Positions 46,320-53,662 of a DNA stretch of 64,000 nt are shown here, one piece after another (the first letter of the stretch is position 1; each line of letters starts with the position of its first letter). The stretch comes from a virus. Under the pieces are notes generated by a model. The model saw only the letters and a program-made list of their open reading frames with translations, made no database searches and had not been told where the DNA came from. The translations under genes were made by a program, and so were the position numbers. The stretch spans positions 1 through 64,000 of IMG/VR virus record IMGVR_UViG_3300037042_004723, one strand, 5' to 3'.

Positions 46320-46487
46320 GTGACGGTCAATCCCCTCTTGCTCTACCGTAAGCGTGGGGGTCCGAGAATATCTAAGGTAGCCGAGGGGGCTGATCTCCCC
46401 TCGGAGGAATCGCGTCGAGAGTTTTCCGAACGACACTGCATCGATTGCCTGAAAATCCCAGGTGGCCCAGTTGTAGTAGAACCATGA
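46320..46487 (+). CDS. Possible protein ending in PVVVEP (55 aa)
   Basis: GTG directly after the TAA of the 3-codon mini-frame; MTVNPLLLYRKRGGPRISKVAEGAD...KIPGGPVVVEP, with the next gene's promoter in its 3' end and an ATGA overlap, like the other SVVVxP genes. A CCGAGGGG/CCCCTCGG hairpin (46381-46404) lies within it, so an RNA is the alternative. Confidence 0.3.
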   Translation: MTVNPLLLYRKRGGPRISKVAEGADLPSEESRREFSERHCIDCLKIPGGPVVVEP

Positions 46488-46705
46488 GCAAGTTCAGCAT
46501 CAACGACACGGTCCGGGCGCTACACGACATCATCGACGGCGACGACGTGGTGTGCGCCCGCAAGGGCGACGAGGGCATCATCATCGACATCATCGAGGAC
46601 GAGCCGGACTGCCCGGCGGGCGCGGCCTTCGATGTGCTCTGGCCGCACATGATTACCATCACGAGCGCAAGCGAGATGGAACCGCTGGGCACGCTGCTCA
46701 ACTGA
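46484..46705 (+). CDS. Hypothetical protein (73 aa)
   Basis: MSKFSINDTVRALHDIIDGDDVVCARKGDEGIIIDIIEDEPDCPAGAAFDVLWPHMI looks like a small SH3-like beta barrel (VRxLxDI...VVxxKGDEGxIxxI). Class I, leaderless. Confidence 0.62.
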   Translation: MSKFSINDTVRALHDIIDGDDVVCARKGDEGIIIDIIEDEPDCPAGAAFDVLWPHMITITSASEMEPLGTLLN

Positions 46706-46732
46706 GCGGCTGGCCTTCGGGCTCGCAGGCGT

Positions 46733-46769
46733 TGGAAAACTCCTATGGTTATTCGGCCTAGAGTTTTCC
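46733..46769. terminator. GAAAACTC-type hairpin with long loop
   Basis: GGAAAACTC and GAGTTTTCC arms around CTATGG...CCTAG. Confidence 0.65.
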
Positions 46770-46812
46770 GCCCTGGGCGGCCGGGGTCGGGCCCGGCCGC
46801 CTCCTGTGGGGG

Positions 46813-47061
46813 CTAGGCCGCCACCTCCACGAACCCGTGGGAGACGAGCAGCGCCTCGAACTGGGCCAGCAGCTTGTCGGGCTTGCCCGAGAGCCCGAAC
46901 TCCTTACGGAGGATCGTGCTGCACTTGGGGGCCTTGGCGGTGAGCCGCATCCCTGGGTACTTGATCTCGAACTTGAGCCCGCTGAGGATCATCCGGAGTC
47001 GGATGCCGCCCATGGCGTAGGTCTTGTGATGCTCGATCTGCTCGGTCGCCTTGGTGTTCAT
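46813..47061 (-). CDS. Hypothetical protein (82 aa)
   Basis: MNTKATEQIEHHKTYAMGGIRLRMILSGLKFEIKYPGMRLT..., alpha/beta. Class I, divergent from the four-gene operon at 47142. Confidence 0.6.
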   Translation of the reverse strand: MNTKATEQIEHHKTYAMGGIRLRMILSGLKFEIKYPGMRLTAKAPKCSTILRKEFGLSGKPDKLLAQFEALLVSHGFVEVAA

Positions 47062-47141
47062 GTACCTACTACAACTGAGCTAGCTGGTATTTTCACAGCA
47101 CATCAAATGAAAATCCGGGGCACCCCAGTTGTAGTAGGTAC

Positions 47142-47345
47142 ATGAAGAAGCTGACCACCAAGAAGCTGGACGCGCACATCTCCTCGGTCTACTACCGCGT
47201 GGCCGATGGCAAGGCTATCAACATCATGGACATCGGCAAGGTGTTCAAGGCCGCGCGTGATGCCTATCAGGCCATGCCGGATCTCGCCGTCGTCGAAGCG
47301 GCCATCATCGGCGCGGTCGCCAAGTACTGCAGGGCGGTGAACTAA
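47142..47345 (+). CDS. Hypothetical protein (67 aa), first of four
   Basis: MKKLTTKKLDAHISSVYYRVADGKAINIMDIGKVFKAARDAYQAM... Class I, leaderless. Last base of the stop overlaps the next ATG (TAATG). Confidence 0.6.
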   Translation: MKKLTTKKLDAHISSVYYRVADGKAINIMDIGKVFKAARDAYQAMPDLAVVEAAIIGAVAKYCRAVN

Positions 47346-47581
47346 TGGACACCACCAAGAAGCAAACCGTCACCTGCATCGTCCGCGACAATCACCGTCA
47401 TGGCTACCCGGATCCCCTGATCTATGTGGTCGACGTGTCCGATCCACAGGACGAGGTCGAGGTACTCAAGGCTGTCACCGAGTCTCGCCGTGCGGACCTC
47501 GGTGGCGACGACAAGCTCGATCTAACCATCCTGTTGGTCTTTTCCGGCACCCTCAACACAATTTCAGATTGGCGCGAGTGA
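47345..47581 (+). CDS. Hypothetical protein (78 aa)
   Basis: MDTTKKQTVTCIVRDNHRHGYPDPLIYVVDVSDPQDEVEVL... Coupled to the previous gene (TAATG). Alpha/beta; no family recognised. Confidence 0.6.
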   Translation: MDTTKKQTVTCIVRDNHRHGYPDPLIYVVDVSDPQDEVEVLKAVTESRRADLGGDDKLDLTILLVFSGTLNTISDWRE

Positions 47582-47585
47582 ACTA

Positions 47586-47783
47586 ATGCCCCATTTCACA
47601 TTCACCGTCACCCGCGAGACCACCGAGAGCGTGACCGTCACCGTCGAGGCTGACTCCATCAAGGAGGCACATCGCAAAGCGCTGGCCACCCAGTACGGGA
47701 TTCGAGGGTGGGCATATGACGAAGGGAATCACCCTCGCGAGGCATACATCCCCGACGAGGACGATTACAAGGAGGAGGTCTAG
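47586..47783 (+). CDS. Beta-rich small protein (65 aa)
   Basis: MPHFTFTVTRETTESVTVTVEADSIKEAHRKALATQYG resembles the small VxVTRxxTEsxxVxVeAdsxxeA family of phage/mobile proteins. Four-nt gap from the previous stop. Confidence 0.6.
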   Translation: MPHFTFTVTRETTESVTVTVEADSIKEAHRKALATQYGIRGWAYDEGNHPREAYIPDEDDYKEEV

Positions 47784-47785
47784 CC

Positions 47786-47995
47786 ATGCGCGAATGGCGC
47801 GGATACTGTGAACGCTGCGGCGATAAGTCGTTCAGCTACACGATGTCGCGGTTCAACACTCAGTTGATCTGCGGCCCCTGCAAAAAGAAAGAACGCGAGC
47901 ACCCTGATTACCAGCGCGCGGCGGATGCCGAGCTGGCGTCGTTGAAGCGTGGTGAGCGCAACTTTCCGGGCATCGGGAAGCCGAAGGACCTCTAA
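47786..47995 (+). CDS. Conserved small zinc protein (69 aa)
   Basis: REWRGYCERCGDKSFSYTMSRFNTQLICGPCKKKEREHPDYQRAADAEL...GERNFPGIGKP. The CxxC...TMSxFNTxxICxxCxxxExxHPxY...NFxGIGxP signature is widespread in phages and proteobacteria. Role unknown; last gene of the operon. Confidence 0.75.
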   Translation: MREWRGYCERCGDKSFSYTMSRFNTQLICGPCKKKEREHPDYQRAADAELASLKRGERNFPGIGKPKDL

Positions 47996-48014
47996 CCAAG
48001 AAGGAGGAGGGGGC

Positions 48015-48030
48015 GCGCAAGCGCTTGCGT
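48015..48030. repeat. Dispersed palindrome (one mismatch)
   Basis: GCGCAAGCGCTTGCGT, 6 nt before a terminator hairpin. Confidence 0.65.
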
Positions 48031-48035
48031 CGATA

Positions 48036-48055
48036 GAAAACTCTTAGAGTTTTCC
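48036..48055. terminator. GAAAACTC-type hairpin
   Basis: GAAAACTCTTAGAGTTTTCC between convergent genes. Confidence 0.7.
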
Positions 48056-48077
48056 GTTAAGGGCCTTAGCCCGAGGG

Positions 48078-48299
48078 CTACCAGCGCCCCTCGCCATACC
48101 CGTAATCGGGTTCGATGGGCTCGTCGACGTCGGCCTGCGAGTACCCCGTGAGGATCTCCGGGCGGTAGCGACTGAGCTTCGCCGCCCGACACTCGTCGCA
48201 CACCCGGCAGAGCGGGATGCCCTGCGCGTCGTGCTCCCACCACGAGCCGTCGGACTTAGTGTGCGGGTGCCGCTTCAGATGCTCGCTCGGTTGCTTCAT
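48078..48299 (-). CDS. Conserved small zinc protein (73 aa)
   Basis: MKQPSEHLKRHPHTKSDGSWWEHDAQGIPLCRVCDECRAAKLSRYRPEILTGY...DEPIEPDY. The GIPLCRVCDxCRxxKLxxYRPEVLT signature is a widespread bacterial/phage hypothetical family. Class I, leaderless. Confidence 0.75.
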   Translation of the reverse strand: MKQPSEHLKRHPHTKSDGSWWEHDAQGIPLCRVCDECRAAKLSRYRPEILTGYSQADVDEPIEPDYGYGEGRW

Positions 48300-48368
48300 G
48301 TAGCTACTACAATTCAGCTCGCCCCAATTTTCACTGAAAATACCAGCTAGCCCAGTTGTAGTAGGTAC

Positions 48369-48566
48369 ATGAAGACGATGACCATCAAGGTTCCCCAGTC
48401 CACCCGCCGCTCGGGCGCTGCCATCGCGGCGATGCACCGCAATCCCGTCATCATGCGCCACCGGCTACAGCCTCGGGGCGGGGCGCGCAACGTCCAGGCG
48501 TCCTACTTCGACGAGATCATCGTCGAGGATGAGTCGCACTGGTTCGACGAGGACCGGGACGGCTGA
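48369..48566 (+). CDS. Hypothetical protein (65 aa)
   Basis: MKTMTIKVPQSTRRSGAAIAAMHRNPVIMRHRLQPRGGARN... basic N-terminal half, acidic C-terminus. Class I. Confidence 0.58.
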   Translation: MKTMTIKVPQSTRRSGAAIAAMHRNPVIMRHRLQPRGGARNVQASYFDEIIVEDESHWFDEDRDG

Positions 48567-48647
48567 TCAGTCCTGGCACTGACCGGGACGGTTCCCGGCG
48601 GATGATAGCCTGAAAGGCGGTTCGACCCCGCCCAGTGCCACCGCAGC

Positions 48648-48667
48648 GGAAAACTCTAAGAGTTTTC
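48648..48667. terminator. GAAAACTC-type hairpin
   Basis: GGAAAACTCTAAGAGTTTTC between convergent genes. Confidence 0.7.
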
Positions 48668-48721
48668 TAAGCCGCGCTGGGCTTGGTAGCCCGTCACCCT
48701 TGGTAGGGCTTGCGCTGTCGC

Positions 48722-49027
48722 TCACGCCGGGCGGGAGACGTGGCCCTCCGTTCCGTCGTCGAAGGTGATCGGATCGTGCTCCCCGCAGAGCTTGGCGACC
48801 GTGAGCCCATCGGGCAGGTTGGGCACGCTGAACAGGAGCGAGCCACGGTCGAACACCCAGGGCTCGAAGGTGATCGGCGTGTCGAGCGGAATGTCGATGG
48901 CAACGCTCATCGCATCGAAGGTCAGCACGTCACCCTTGACGGTGAGTCTGCGAACCAGCCTGCCCGAGTAGAGGCAGCGAATTTCCGCACCATGGTGCCC
49001 GTTCATCAAGTCAGCGAAAGTCTTCAT
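48722..49027 (-). CDS. Beta-rich hypothetical protein (101 aa)
   Basis: MKTFADLMNGHHGAEIRCLYSGRLVRRLTVKGDVLTFDAM... Class I, leaderless. Function unknown. Confidence 0.6.
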   Translation of the reverse strand: MKTFADLMNGHHGAEIRCLYSGRLVRRLTVKGDVLTFDAMSVAIDIPLDTPITFEPWVFDRGSLLFSVPNLPDGLTVAKLCGEHDPITFDDGTEGHVSRPA

Positions 49028-49097
49028 GGTTCTACTACAACTGGGCCAACCGAAACTTTCACCTGAAAACCTGAGCTAGCTCAGTTGTAGTTAGACC

Positions 49098-49679
49098 ATG
49101 AGCATCATCGTTAAAATCATCCAGGACGACAACGCAGAGTCGCCCCGCACCTTCGACAACGTTGGCGTCATGGCGTGTTGGCACCGACGCTACAACCTTG
49201 GTGACGTGCAGCCTAAGGGCGAGGATCCGGCCGAGTGGCTCAAGGAGAATGCCCCCAAGGGCTCAGTGGCGCTTCCCCTGTATCTGTACGATCACAGCGG
49301 GATCACCATGAGCACGGGCTCCTTTGGTGACGTGTGGGATTCCGGCCAGGTCGGCTGGATTGTCGCCACGCCCGACGCAATCCGTAAGAACTTCATGGTC
49401 AAGCGCATCACGGCCAAGATGCGCGCAACCGTTGAGGAAATCCTCAAGTCCGAAGTGAAGATTTACGACCACTACCTCACGGGCAACGTGTGGGGCTACA
49501 CCATCGAATCCGTCAAGGATTGCGATTCGTGCGGCCACGAAACCAAGGGGGACGAGGACGTGGACGATTCGTGTTGGGGGTTCTTCGGCGATGATCTGGC
49601 CTTCACCGGGATCAAGGATCACGTGGACGCGAAGTATCACGAAGCTCTCGAAGCAGCGTGGGACATGCGGTTCCGGTAG
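49098..49679 (+). CDS. Conserved phage protein (193 aa)
   Basis: RYNLGDVQP, LPLYLYDHSGITMSTGSFGDVWDSGQVGWIVATPDAIRKNF, LKSEVKIYDHYLTGNVWGY match a family widespread in phages and mobile elements (YLYDHSGxTxSTxPFxxxWDSGQVG...YLxGxVYGF). Activity unknown. Class I, divergent from 48722-49027. Confidence 0.75.
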   Translation: MSIIVKIIQDDNAESPRTFDNVGVMACWHRRYNLGDVQPKGEDPAEWLKENAPKGSVALPLYLYDHSGITMSTGSFGDVWDSGQVGWIVATPDAIRKNFMVKRITAKMRATVEEILKSEVKIYDHYLTGNVWGYTIESVKDCDSCGHETKGDEDVDDSCWGFFGDDLAFTGIKDHVDAKYHEALEAAWDMRFR

Positions 49680-49712
49680 GCGGACCGGCGGGGTTCGTTG
49701 CCTCGCAGGCTT

Positions 49713-49740
49713 GGAAAACTCTGGCCCATAGGGAGTTTTC
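49713..49740. terminator. GAAAACTC-type hairpin
   Basis: GGAAAACTC, GGCCCATAGG loop, GAGTTTTC. Confidence 0.65.
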
Positions 49741-49796
49741 TTGGCCGCGCCCGCCGGGCGGCCAAGGCTACGGCTTGTCCTTTACCTCGGCCACGG

Positions 49797-50204
49797 TTAC
49801 GTTGAACGGGCCGCTTCGATTTGGTGAGCGCGCCACTCTTGGTAGCCGAGCCGCGTGTCGCCGTTGGCTACCTCGTGCTGCCAATCTTCCTCGGGGTACG
49901 CCCACGTCAGCAGCACCCAGACCTGGGATTCGCCGCCTTCGTAGTCATCCGGGATGACATCAAGCCGGTTGCCATGCTCGTCGAATGGGCGGAGGTCAAC
50001 GCCCTCCAGCGCGCCACGGACTGCGTGAGCAATTTCATCCTGATCAATGTGATCGGGCACGTTGACATCATTGAGCATGTCGTCGAAGGCGCTCTCGATG
50101 GTTCCGCCAAGGTATGCGCCGACCAGGCATTCACCGGGACGGTTGTGATGGTCCTGTAGGTAGTCCGAGAAGCACGTGTCGATGTAGCGAGCGTTGATGG
50201 TCAT
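49797..50204 (-). CDS. Hypothetical protein (135 aa)
   Basis: MTINARYIDTCFSDYLQDHHNRPGECLVGAYLGGTIESAFDDML... helical, acidic. Class I promoter upstream. Confidence 0.6.
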   Translation of the reverse strand: MTINARYIDTCFSDYLQDHHNRPGECLVGAYLGGTIESAFDDMLNDVNVPDHIDQDEIAHAVRGALEGVDLRPFDEHGNRLDVIPDDYEGGESQVWVLLTWAYPEEDWQHEVANGDTRLGYQEWRAHQIEAARST

Positions 50205-50273
50205 GGTCCTACTACAATTCAGTTCATCGGGATTTTCACTGAAAATTATAGGATACTCGGTTGTAGTAAGGTC

Positions 50274-50486
50274 ATGGAGTTCTTCAGCGAGAAGGTTCGG
50301 CGCATCGCGTATCTGCGCATGTATGGCAGAACGGTTGAGGAGATTCTCAAGCAGGTTGAGGCCACCGAGACTGAGCTGAGGCTGCTCGTGGCGTGCGCAG
50401 ATCTGTTCATCGACTACTCGCCGTTCGATCCGCCCAAGCGGACGGAGCCCATCTCGCCGGTCAGCGGGGAGTTCACGGCCCGCTAG
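50274..50486 (+). CDS. Possible HTH protein (70 aa)
   Basis: MEFFSEKVRRIAYLRMYGRTVEEILKQVEATETELRLLVACADLFI: the YGRTVEEILKQVEATETELRLL segment has helix-turn-helix spacing. Class I, leaderless. Confidence 0.55.
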   Translation: MEFFSEKVRRIAYLRMYGRTVEEILKQVEATETELRLLVACADLFIDYSPFDPPKRTEPISPVSGEFTAR

Positions 50487-50502
50487 GGCTTTGCGTGTAG
50501 AA

Positions 50503-50521
50503 GAAAACTCTTAGAGTTTTC
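50503..50521. terminator. GAAAACTC-type hairpin
   Basis: GAAAACTCTTAGAGTTTTC between convergent genes. Confidence 0.7.
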
Positions 50522-50551
50522 TTAACCGCACCCGCTTGCGCGGGCTCGGGC

Positions 50552-50719
50552 CTAGTAGCCCCGGTCATCCCCTTCCTTAGCACGATCTTTCCAGGCATCC
50601 CAGTCGAACCCGGAGTCATCACCCTGGGCCATCATGCGGGCCACGGCGGCCCACGAGCACGCCGGGGGCTCGACGGTGGACGGGGCGGGTTTCTCGGTCT
50701 GCTTCTTCGTGTTGCTCAT
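50552..50719 (-). CDS. Small hypothetical protein (55 aa)
   Basis: MSNTKKQTEKPAPSTVEPPACSWAAVARMMAQGDDSGFDWDAWKDRA... ATG 6 nt after a class I box. Function unknown. Confidence 0.58.
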   Translation of the reverse strand: MSNTKKQTEKPAPSTVEPPACSWAAVARMMAQGDDSGFDWDAWKDRAKEGDDRGY

Positions 50720-50752
50720 GTAGCTACTACAACTGAGCCCGCCCGGATTTTC

Positions 50753-51001
50753 TCAAGAGCCGAACTTTTTATCAGAGCCTGCGTCCCGCCAGGTGTACGA
50801 CTTCGTTGTCGGCTTCTCTGGCACTTGTTGCGGGTCGATTCTTCCGAGGGACGCACTCGGATCGCCGGCCTTGTATTTCTTACTGGTCATGCCGAGATCG
50901 CGCAGCCGCTTCTCAATCTCCTTTAGAGTTTTCTCGGATGGCTTGTTGAGCCATGGCGTTACGATGGCTTCGCGGATGGACTCGATCAGCGACTTGAGCA
51001 T
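50753..51001 (-). CDS. Hypothetical protein (82 aa)
   Basis: MLKSLIESIREAIVTPWLNKPSEKTLKEIEKRLRDLGM... basic helical. Second gene of a two-gene unit, 12 nt after the previous stop, with CAGGGA next to the start. Confidence 0.58.
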   Translation of the reverse strand: MLKSLIESIREAIVTPWLNKPSEKTLKEIEKRLRDLGMTSKKYKAGDPSASLGRIDPQQVPEKPTTKSYTWRDAGSDKKFGS

Positions 51002-51013
51002 TCCCTGGGTATA

Positions 51014-51460
51014 TCAGAGAGCCGCGACAAGCGCGATTGCCTTGCCGAAGTTGGCGACATCAGGCAAGGCGAAGCTGTGCGCCGCCACCGTGCGGGCGAA
51101 CTCCACGACCTGGGCAACGGTGACGTAGGGGAGCACGTCGTCACCGCTGAAGCGCGGGTCAGGGTTGAACCACTTACGCTTTGTTCCCCAGTCCTCGCCA
51201 CAGACCACCCACGGCTCATCAAACGCCTCGGGATACCACGCAGCCGCCTCGAAGGTCGGCTCGTCGCCCGGCTTCCAGTAGCCACGGCCGACGTTGCTGT
51301 ACGCGCCAGAGTGCCACTGAACGCTCAGGGTCATCCCATTCTCGAAGGTGACGAGCAGCCCCGTCTGTGGGCCACCGTCGCGCTCGAAGCACGGCTCAAC
51401 CTCCTGCACGGGGAGGTTGGCGGAACCGAGGGAGTCAGCGAGGGTCAGGTGGTTCATCAT
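51014..51460 (-). CDS. Hypothetical protein (148 aa)
   Basis: MMNHLTLADSLGSANLPVQEVEPCFERDGGPQTGLLVTFENGMTLSVQWHSGAYSN... A beta-rich conserved-looking domain with VWCGEDW-like EPWVVCGEDWG. Class I promoter 6 nt before ATG. Confidence 0.6.
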   Translation of the reverse strand: MMNHLTLADSLGSANLPVQEVEPCFERDGGPQTGLLVTFENGMTLSVQWHSGAYSNVGRGYWKPGDEPTFEAAAWYPEAFDEPWVVCGEDWGTKRKWFNPDPRFSGDDVLPYVTVAQVVEFARTVAAHSFALPDVANFGKAIALVAAL

Positions 51461-51544
51461 GGCGTAACTACAACTGAGCTTATCTGGATTTTCATGTAAT
51501 CGACAGACGCCCGCGCCGCTTGATGCGTGACGGCCCTGAACATA

Positions 51545-51564
51545 GAAAACTCTTAGAGTTTTCC
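51545..51564. terminator. GAAAACTC-type hairpin
   Basis: GAAAACTCTTAGAGTTTTCC between successive leftward units. Confidence 0.7.
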
Positions 51565-51596
51565 GATGCCATCACGGCGCGGTGCGCCTTGGGCCC

Positions 51597-51821
51597 TTAG
51601 TAGCCTCCACCTTCTGCGCGGTCAGCGCACGGGTCACACTGGTATCCCCTGGCGCGGTCAGCCGGCGTGAGCCTGTTTGGCTTGCGACACGTGGGGCAAG
51701 GCAGGTTGCGAGGGTTGCTCGCGGTTGCGGCGCGAAGGGCAGAGTTCCCGCCGGGGTCGGCGAAGTCGCAACCGTCGTGATCCGACCAGTCGTCGCCGAT
51801 TTCGTTGTAGTAGTTGGACAT
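51597..51821 (-). CDS. Zinc-ribbon protein (74 aa)
   Basis: MSNYYNEIGDDWSDHDGCDFADPGG...LPCPTCRKPNRLTPADRARGYQCDPCADRAEGG: CxxC...CxxC ribbon with the PCPTCxxPNxLTPxDxxRGYQCDxCAD pattern common in phages. Class I. Confidence 0.7.
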   Translation of the reverse strand: MSNYYNEIGDDWSDHDGCDFADPGGNSALRAATASNPRNLPCPTCRKPNRLTPADRARGYQCDPCADRAEGGGY

Positions 51822-51856
51822 GAAGCTACTACAACTCAGCCCGGCCGAATTTTCAC

Positions 51857-52120
51857 TCAATTCGCGCTGATTGCCGGCCATTGCTGGGCCTTGATCAGGC
51901 CGGACATGGACGGGTCATCCGACGGCTCCCATCCTTCCGCAAGGAGCGCATCGCACGCCTGGCGGAGCTGTTGACAGGCACCTCGCAGATGCGACGAGTC
52001 GCCACCACGCGCAGCTCGGTTAGCGCGCACCATCGCAAGCTTGGCCGACCAGAAGTCAGCGAGTAGCTCAGTCCACAGGTCGAGCTTGCCGTATCTCATC
52101 GCGATTTCCCTGGTGTTCAT
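51857..52120 (-). CDS. Helical hypothetical protein (87 aa)
   Basis: MNTREIAMRYGKLDLWTELLADFWSAKLAMVRANRAARGGDS... four-helix style. Class I, leaderless. Confidence 0.6.
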   Translation of the reverse strand: MNTREIAMRYGKLDLWTELLADFWSAKLAMVRANRAARGGDSSHLRGACQQLRQACDALLAEGWEPSDDPSMSGLIKAQQWPAISAN

Positions 52121-52193
52121 TTTGCTACTACACCTGGGCTTGCTCAGATTTTCAGGCAATCGACAGACGCCTGATCAGCGCACTTCTGACAGA

Positions 52194-52213
52194 GAAAACT
52201 CTAAGAGTTTTCC
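52194..52213. terminator. GAAAACTC-type hairpin
   Basis: GAAAACTCTAAGAGTTTTCC. A C9 homopolymer follows at about 52243-52251. Confidence 0.7.
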
Positions 52214-52289
52214 GACGCACGGCAGTAACGGGGAGCCCGCCGCCCCCCCCCTTCCCGGCCGCACTCGCCGGGTGGGCTAGCCGTTATTT

Positions 52290-52499
52290 TCACTCCGCGT
52301 AGAGCACGTGGCCTTCCTGGCGCACCTTGCCAGCCCGCACCAAGATCCCCACGATGCTCTGGAACTGACCCAGCGTGCAGCCCTGGCCCATGAGCACGGC
52401 ATACAGCGGACCCTCGGGGGCACCGTCCGGACCCATCTCCTTGATGGTATCGAACACGGCAGCGATGACAGCGATGACGGCCTTTTGTTGGTTGCTCAT
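52290..52499 (-). CDS. Winged-helix-like small protein (69 aa)
   Basis: MSNQQKAVIAVIAAVFDTIKEMGPDGAPEGPLYAVLMGQGCTLGQFQSIVGILVRAGKVRQEGHVLYAE: APEGPLYAVLM...LVRAGKVRQEGHVLY has the winged-helix layout of small phage regulators. Class I. Confidence 0.6.
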   Translation of the reverse strand: MSNQQKAVIAVIAAVFDTIKEMGPDGAPEGPLYAVLMGQGCTLGQFQSIVGILVRAGKVRQEGHVLYAE

Positions 52500-52581
52500 G
52501 TACCTACTACAACTGGGCTAGCCTGGATTTTCAGGCAATCGACCGAGCGTATTTCTGACACTCGGGACGCCCACGGCCAGA

Positions 52582-52600
52582 GAAAACTCTAAGAGTTTTC
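52582..52600. terminator. GAAAACTC-type hairpin
   Basis: GAAAACTCTAAGAGTTTTC between leftward units. Confidence 0.7.
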
Positions 52601-52637
52601 TTAACCCCGAAGGGCGGCGAGCCCGGCCCGGCCCCGT

Positions 52638-53159
52638 CTAGCGGAGCGCCTTCAGCTTGGCGGCGATTTCCCGGCGGCGGCGGGTGGCCGTGGCCGGCGA
52701 CCATCCCACCAGTGCGCCCGCCTCGGTCTGGGTCATGCCCCGGTTGATTGCCAGGATGAACGCGCGCTCGCCCTCGGGGAGCGTGGCAAGCGCCATGGCA
52801 AGCCACTGGCCTTCCTCGGTGCGCAGGGCATCCGCCCGACCGTCAGAGCCCGGAAGGCCGTCCACAATCCGGTCCATCCCTTCCGCCCGGTCTGAATCGC
52901 CGTCCGACTTCTTGGTCACCACGTCGTGGGTGCGGTAGCCCTCCGACTTGACGTGGTTGCGGGCAACGTTGCCCGCGAGCTTGGCGCAGAACGTCGCCAC
53001 CTTGCCACGGGTGGGGTCGAAAACCTCGCCCTTTTCCAGGCACTCAACAACGGAATTATTAAGGATATCCTCCTCGTCGCCGCGCTTGCCCACGGCGCGC
53101 AGGATGGCGACGGTCATAGCGGTGAGAACTTCGGTGGTCATGTCGTTGCGGTTGAGCAT
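52638..53159 (-). CDS. ECF-like sigma factor 2
   Basis: 173 aa. Region 2: DEEDILNNSVVECLEKGEVFDPTRGKVATFCAKLAGNVARNHVKSEGYR, matching ECF DxEDxxQ...FDPxRGxFxxWLxxIARNxAxDxxR. Region 4: LPEGERAFILAINRGMTQTEAGALVGWSPATATRRRREIAAKLKAL, a sigma HTH. Class II promoter TTGACT-17-TACAAC-6-ATG; starts with MLN. Closest paralogue is 53803-54306, so a recent tandem duplication. Confidence 0.82.
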   Translation of the reverse strand: MLNRNDMTTEVLTAMTVAILRAVGKRGDEEDILNNSVVECLEKGEVFDPTRGKVATFCAKLAGNVARNHVKSEGYRTHDVVTKKSDGDSDRAEGMDRIVDGLPGSDGRADALRTEEGQWLAMALATLPEGERAFILAINRGMTQTEAGALVGWSPATATRRRREIAAKLKALR

Positions 53160-53256
53160 TCATCAGTTGTAGCCTATCATGAGCCGATAGTCAAGGTATC
53201 TTTTGTCATGGTATGCAGATACTTGGCACGATCATTGACAATGCATTGGTATGACC
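53160..53256 (-). repeat. Conserved intergenic promoter repeat, copy 1
   Basis: About 95 bp shared with 58589, 59090, 59614, 60183 and 62531: TTGACT/TTGACA promoter, TACAAC or variant, then a conserved AACTATCTGCATTGC and a GGCAAAAGATACC block upstream of the -35. Confidence 0.7.
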
Positions 53257-53290
53257 GGAAAACTCTACGGCGCAAGCGTAAGAGTTTTCC
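53257..53290. terminator. GAAAACTC-type hairpin
   Basis: GGAAAACTCT and AGAGTTTTCC arms extended by TACG...CGTA around GCGCAAG. Confidence 0.7.
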
Positions 53291-53371
53291 TGGTGCGCCA
53301 AGCGGCGCGGTGCGCCAAGCGGGGCCAGAACGCGCCACGCCAACCCCCGTGGGGGCCGCGCCGGGCGTGGC

Positions 53372-53662
53372 CTAGTCGTCGATGCTCGCCACCATCTCGC
53401 GGAACTTCGCCATGATGGCGGCCATCTCCCCCTCGGTCGGGCTCAGTTCGTAGTCGACCAACCCGGCGGCATCGCGGATGTCCTCCTCGGTGTAGGGCAC
53501 GCGACGGGCGGAGCAGTCCGCGAGGACGGTGACCTCCGCTGTGGTGTACCGGCGCGCGGGTCGCCAGCCGGGCGGCAGCTTGCCGCCGGTCAGAACCCAC
53601 GTGTCCGTGATGTTCTCGTAGATGGAGATAGCGGCCTCTTCGATTGCGGTGTGATTCATCAT
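53372..53662 (-). CDS. Hypothetical protein (96 aa)
   Basis: MMNHTAIEEAAISIYENITDTWVLTGGKLPPGWRPARRYTTAEV... Starts 10 nt after a class I TGTAGT (GGATACAG linker, shared with 54467-54700), and reads M-MNHT, the variant of the MLNHT start. Confidence 0.6.
   Translation of the reverse strand: MMNHTAIEEAAISIYENITDTWVLTGGKLPPGWRPARRYTTAEVTVLADCSARRVPYTEEDIRDAAGLVDYELSPTEGEMAAIMAKFREMVASIDD

Noticed and set aside
23634-52540. Similarity of the class I block TAGCTCAGTTGTAGTA to a tRNA D-arm (TAGCTCAGTTGGTAGAGC)
   Set aside because: The match is short, no other tRNA parts accompany it, and its strict spacing to start codons fits a promoter much better.
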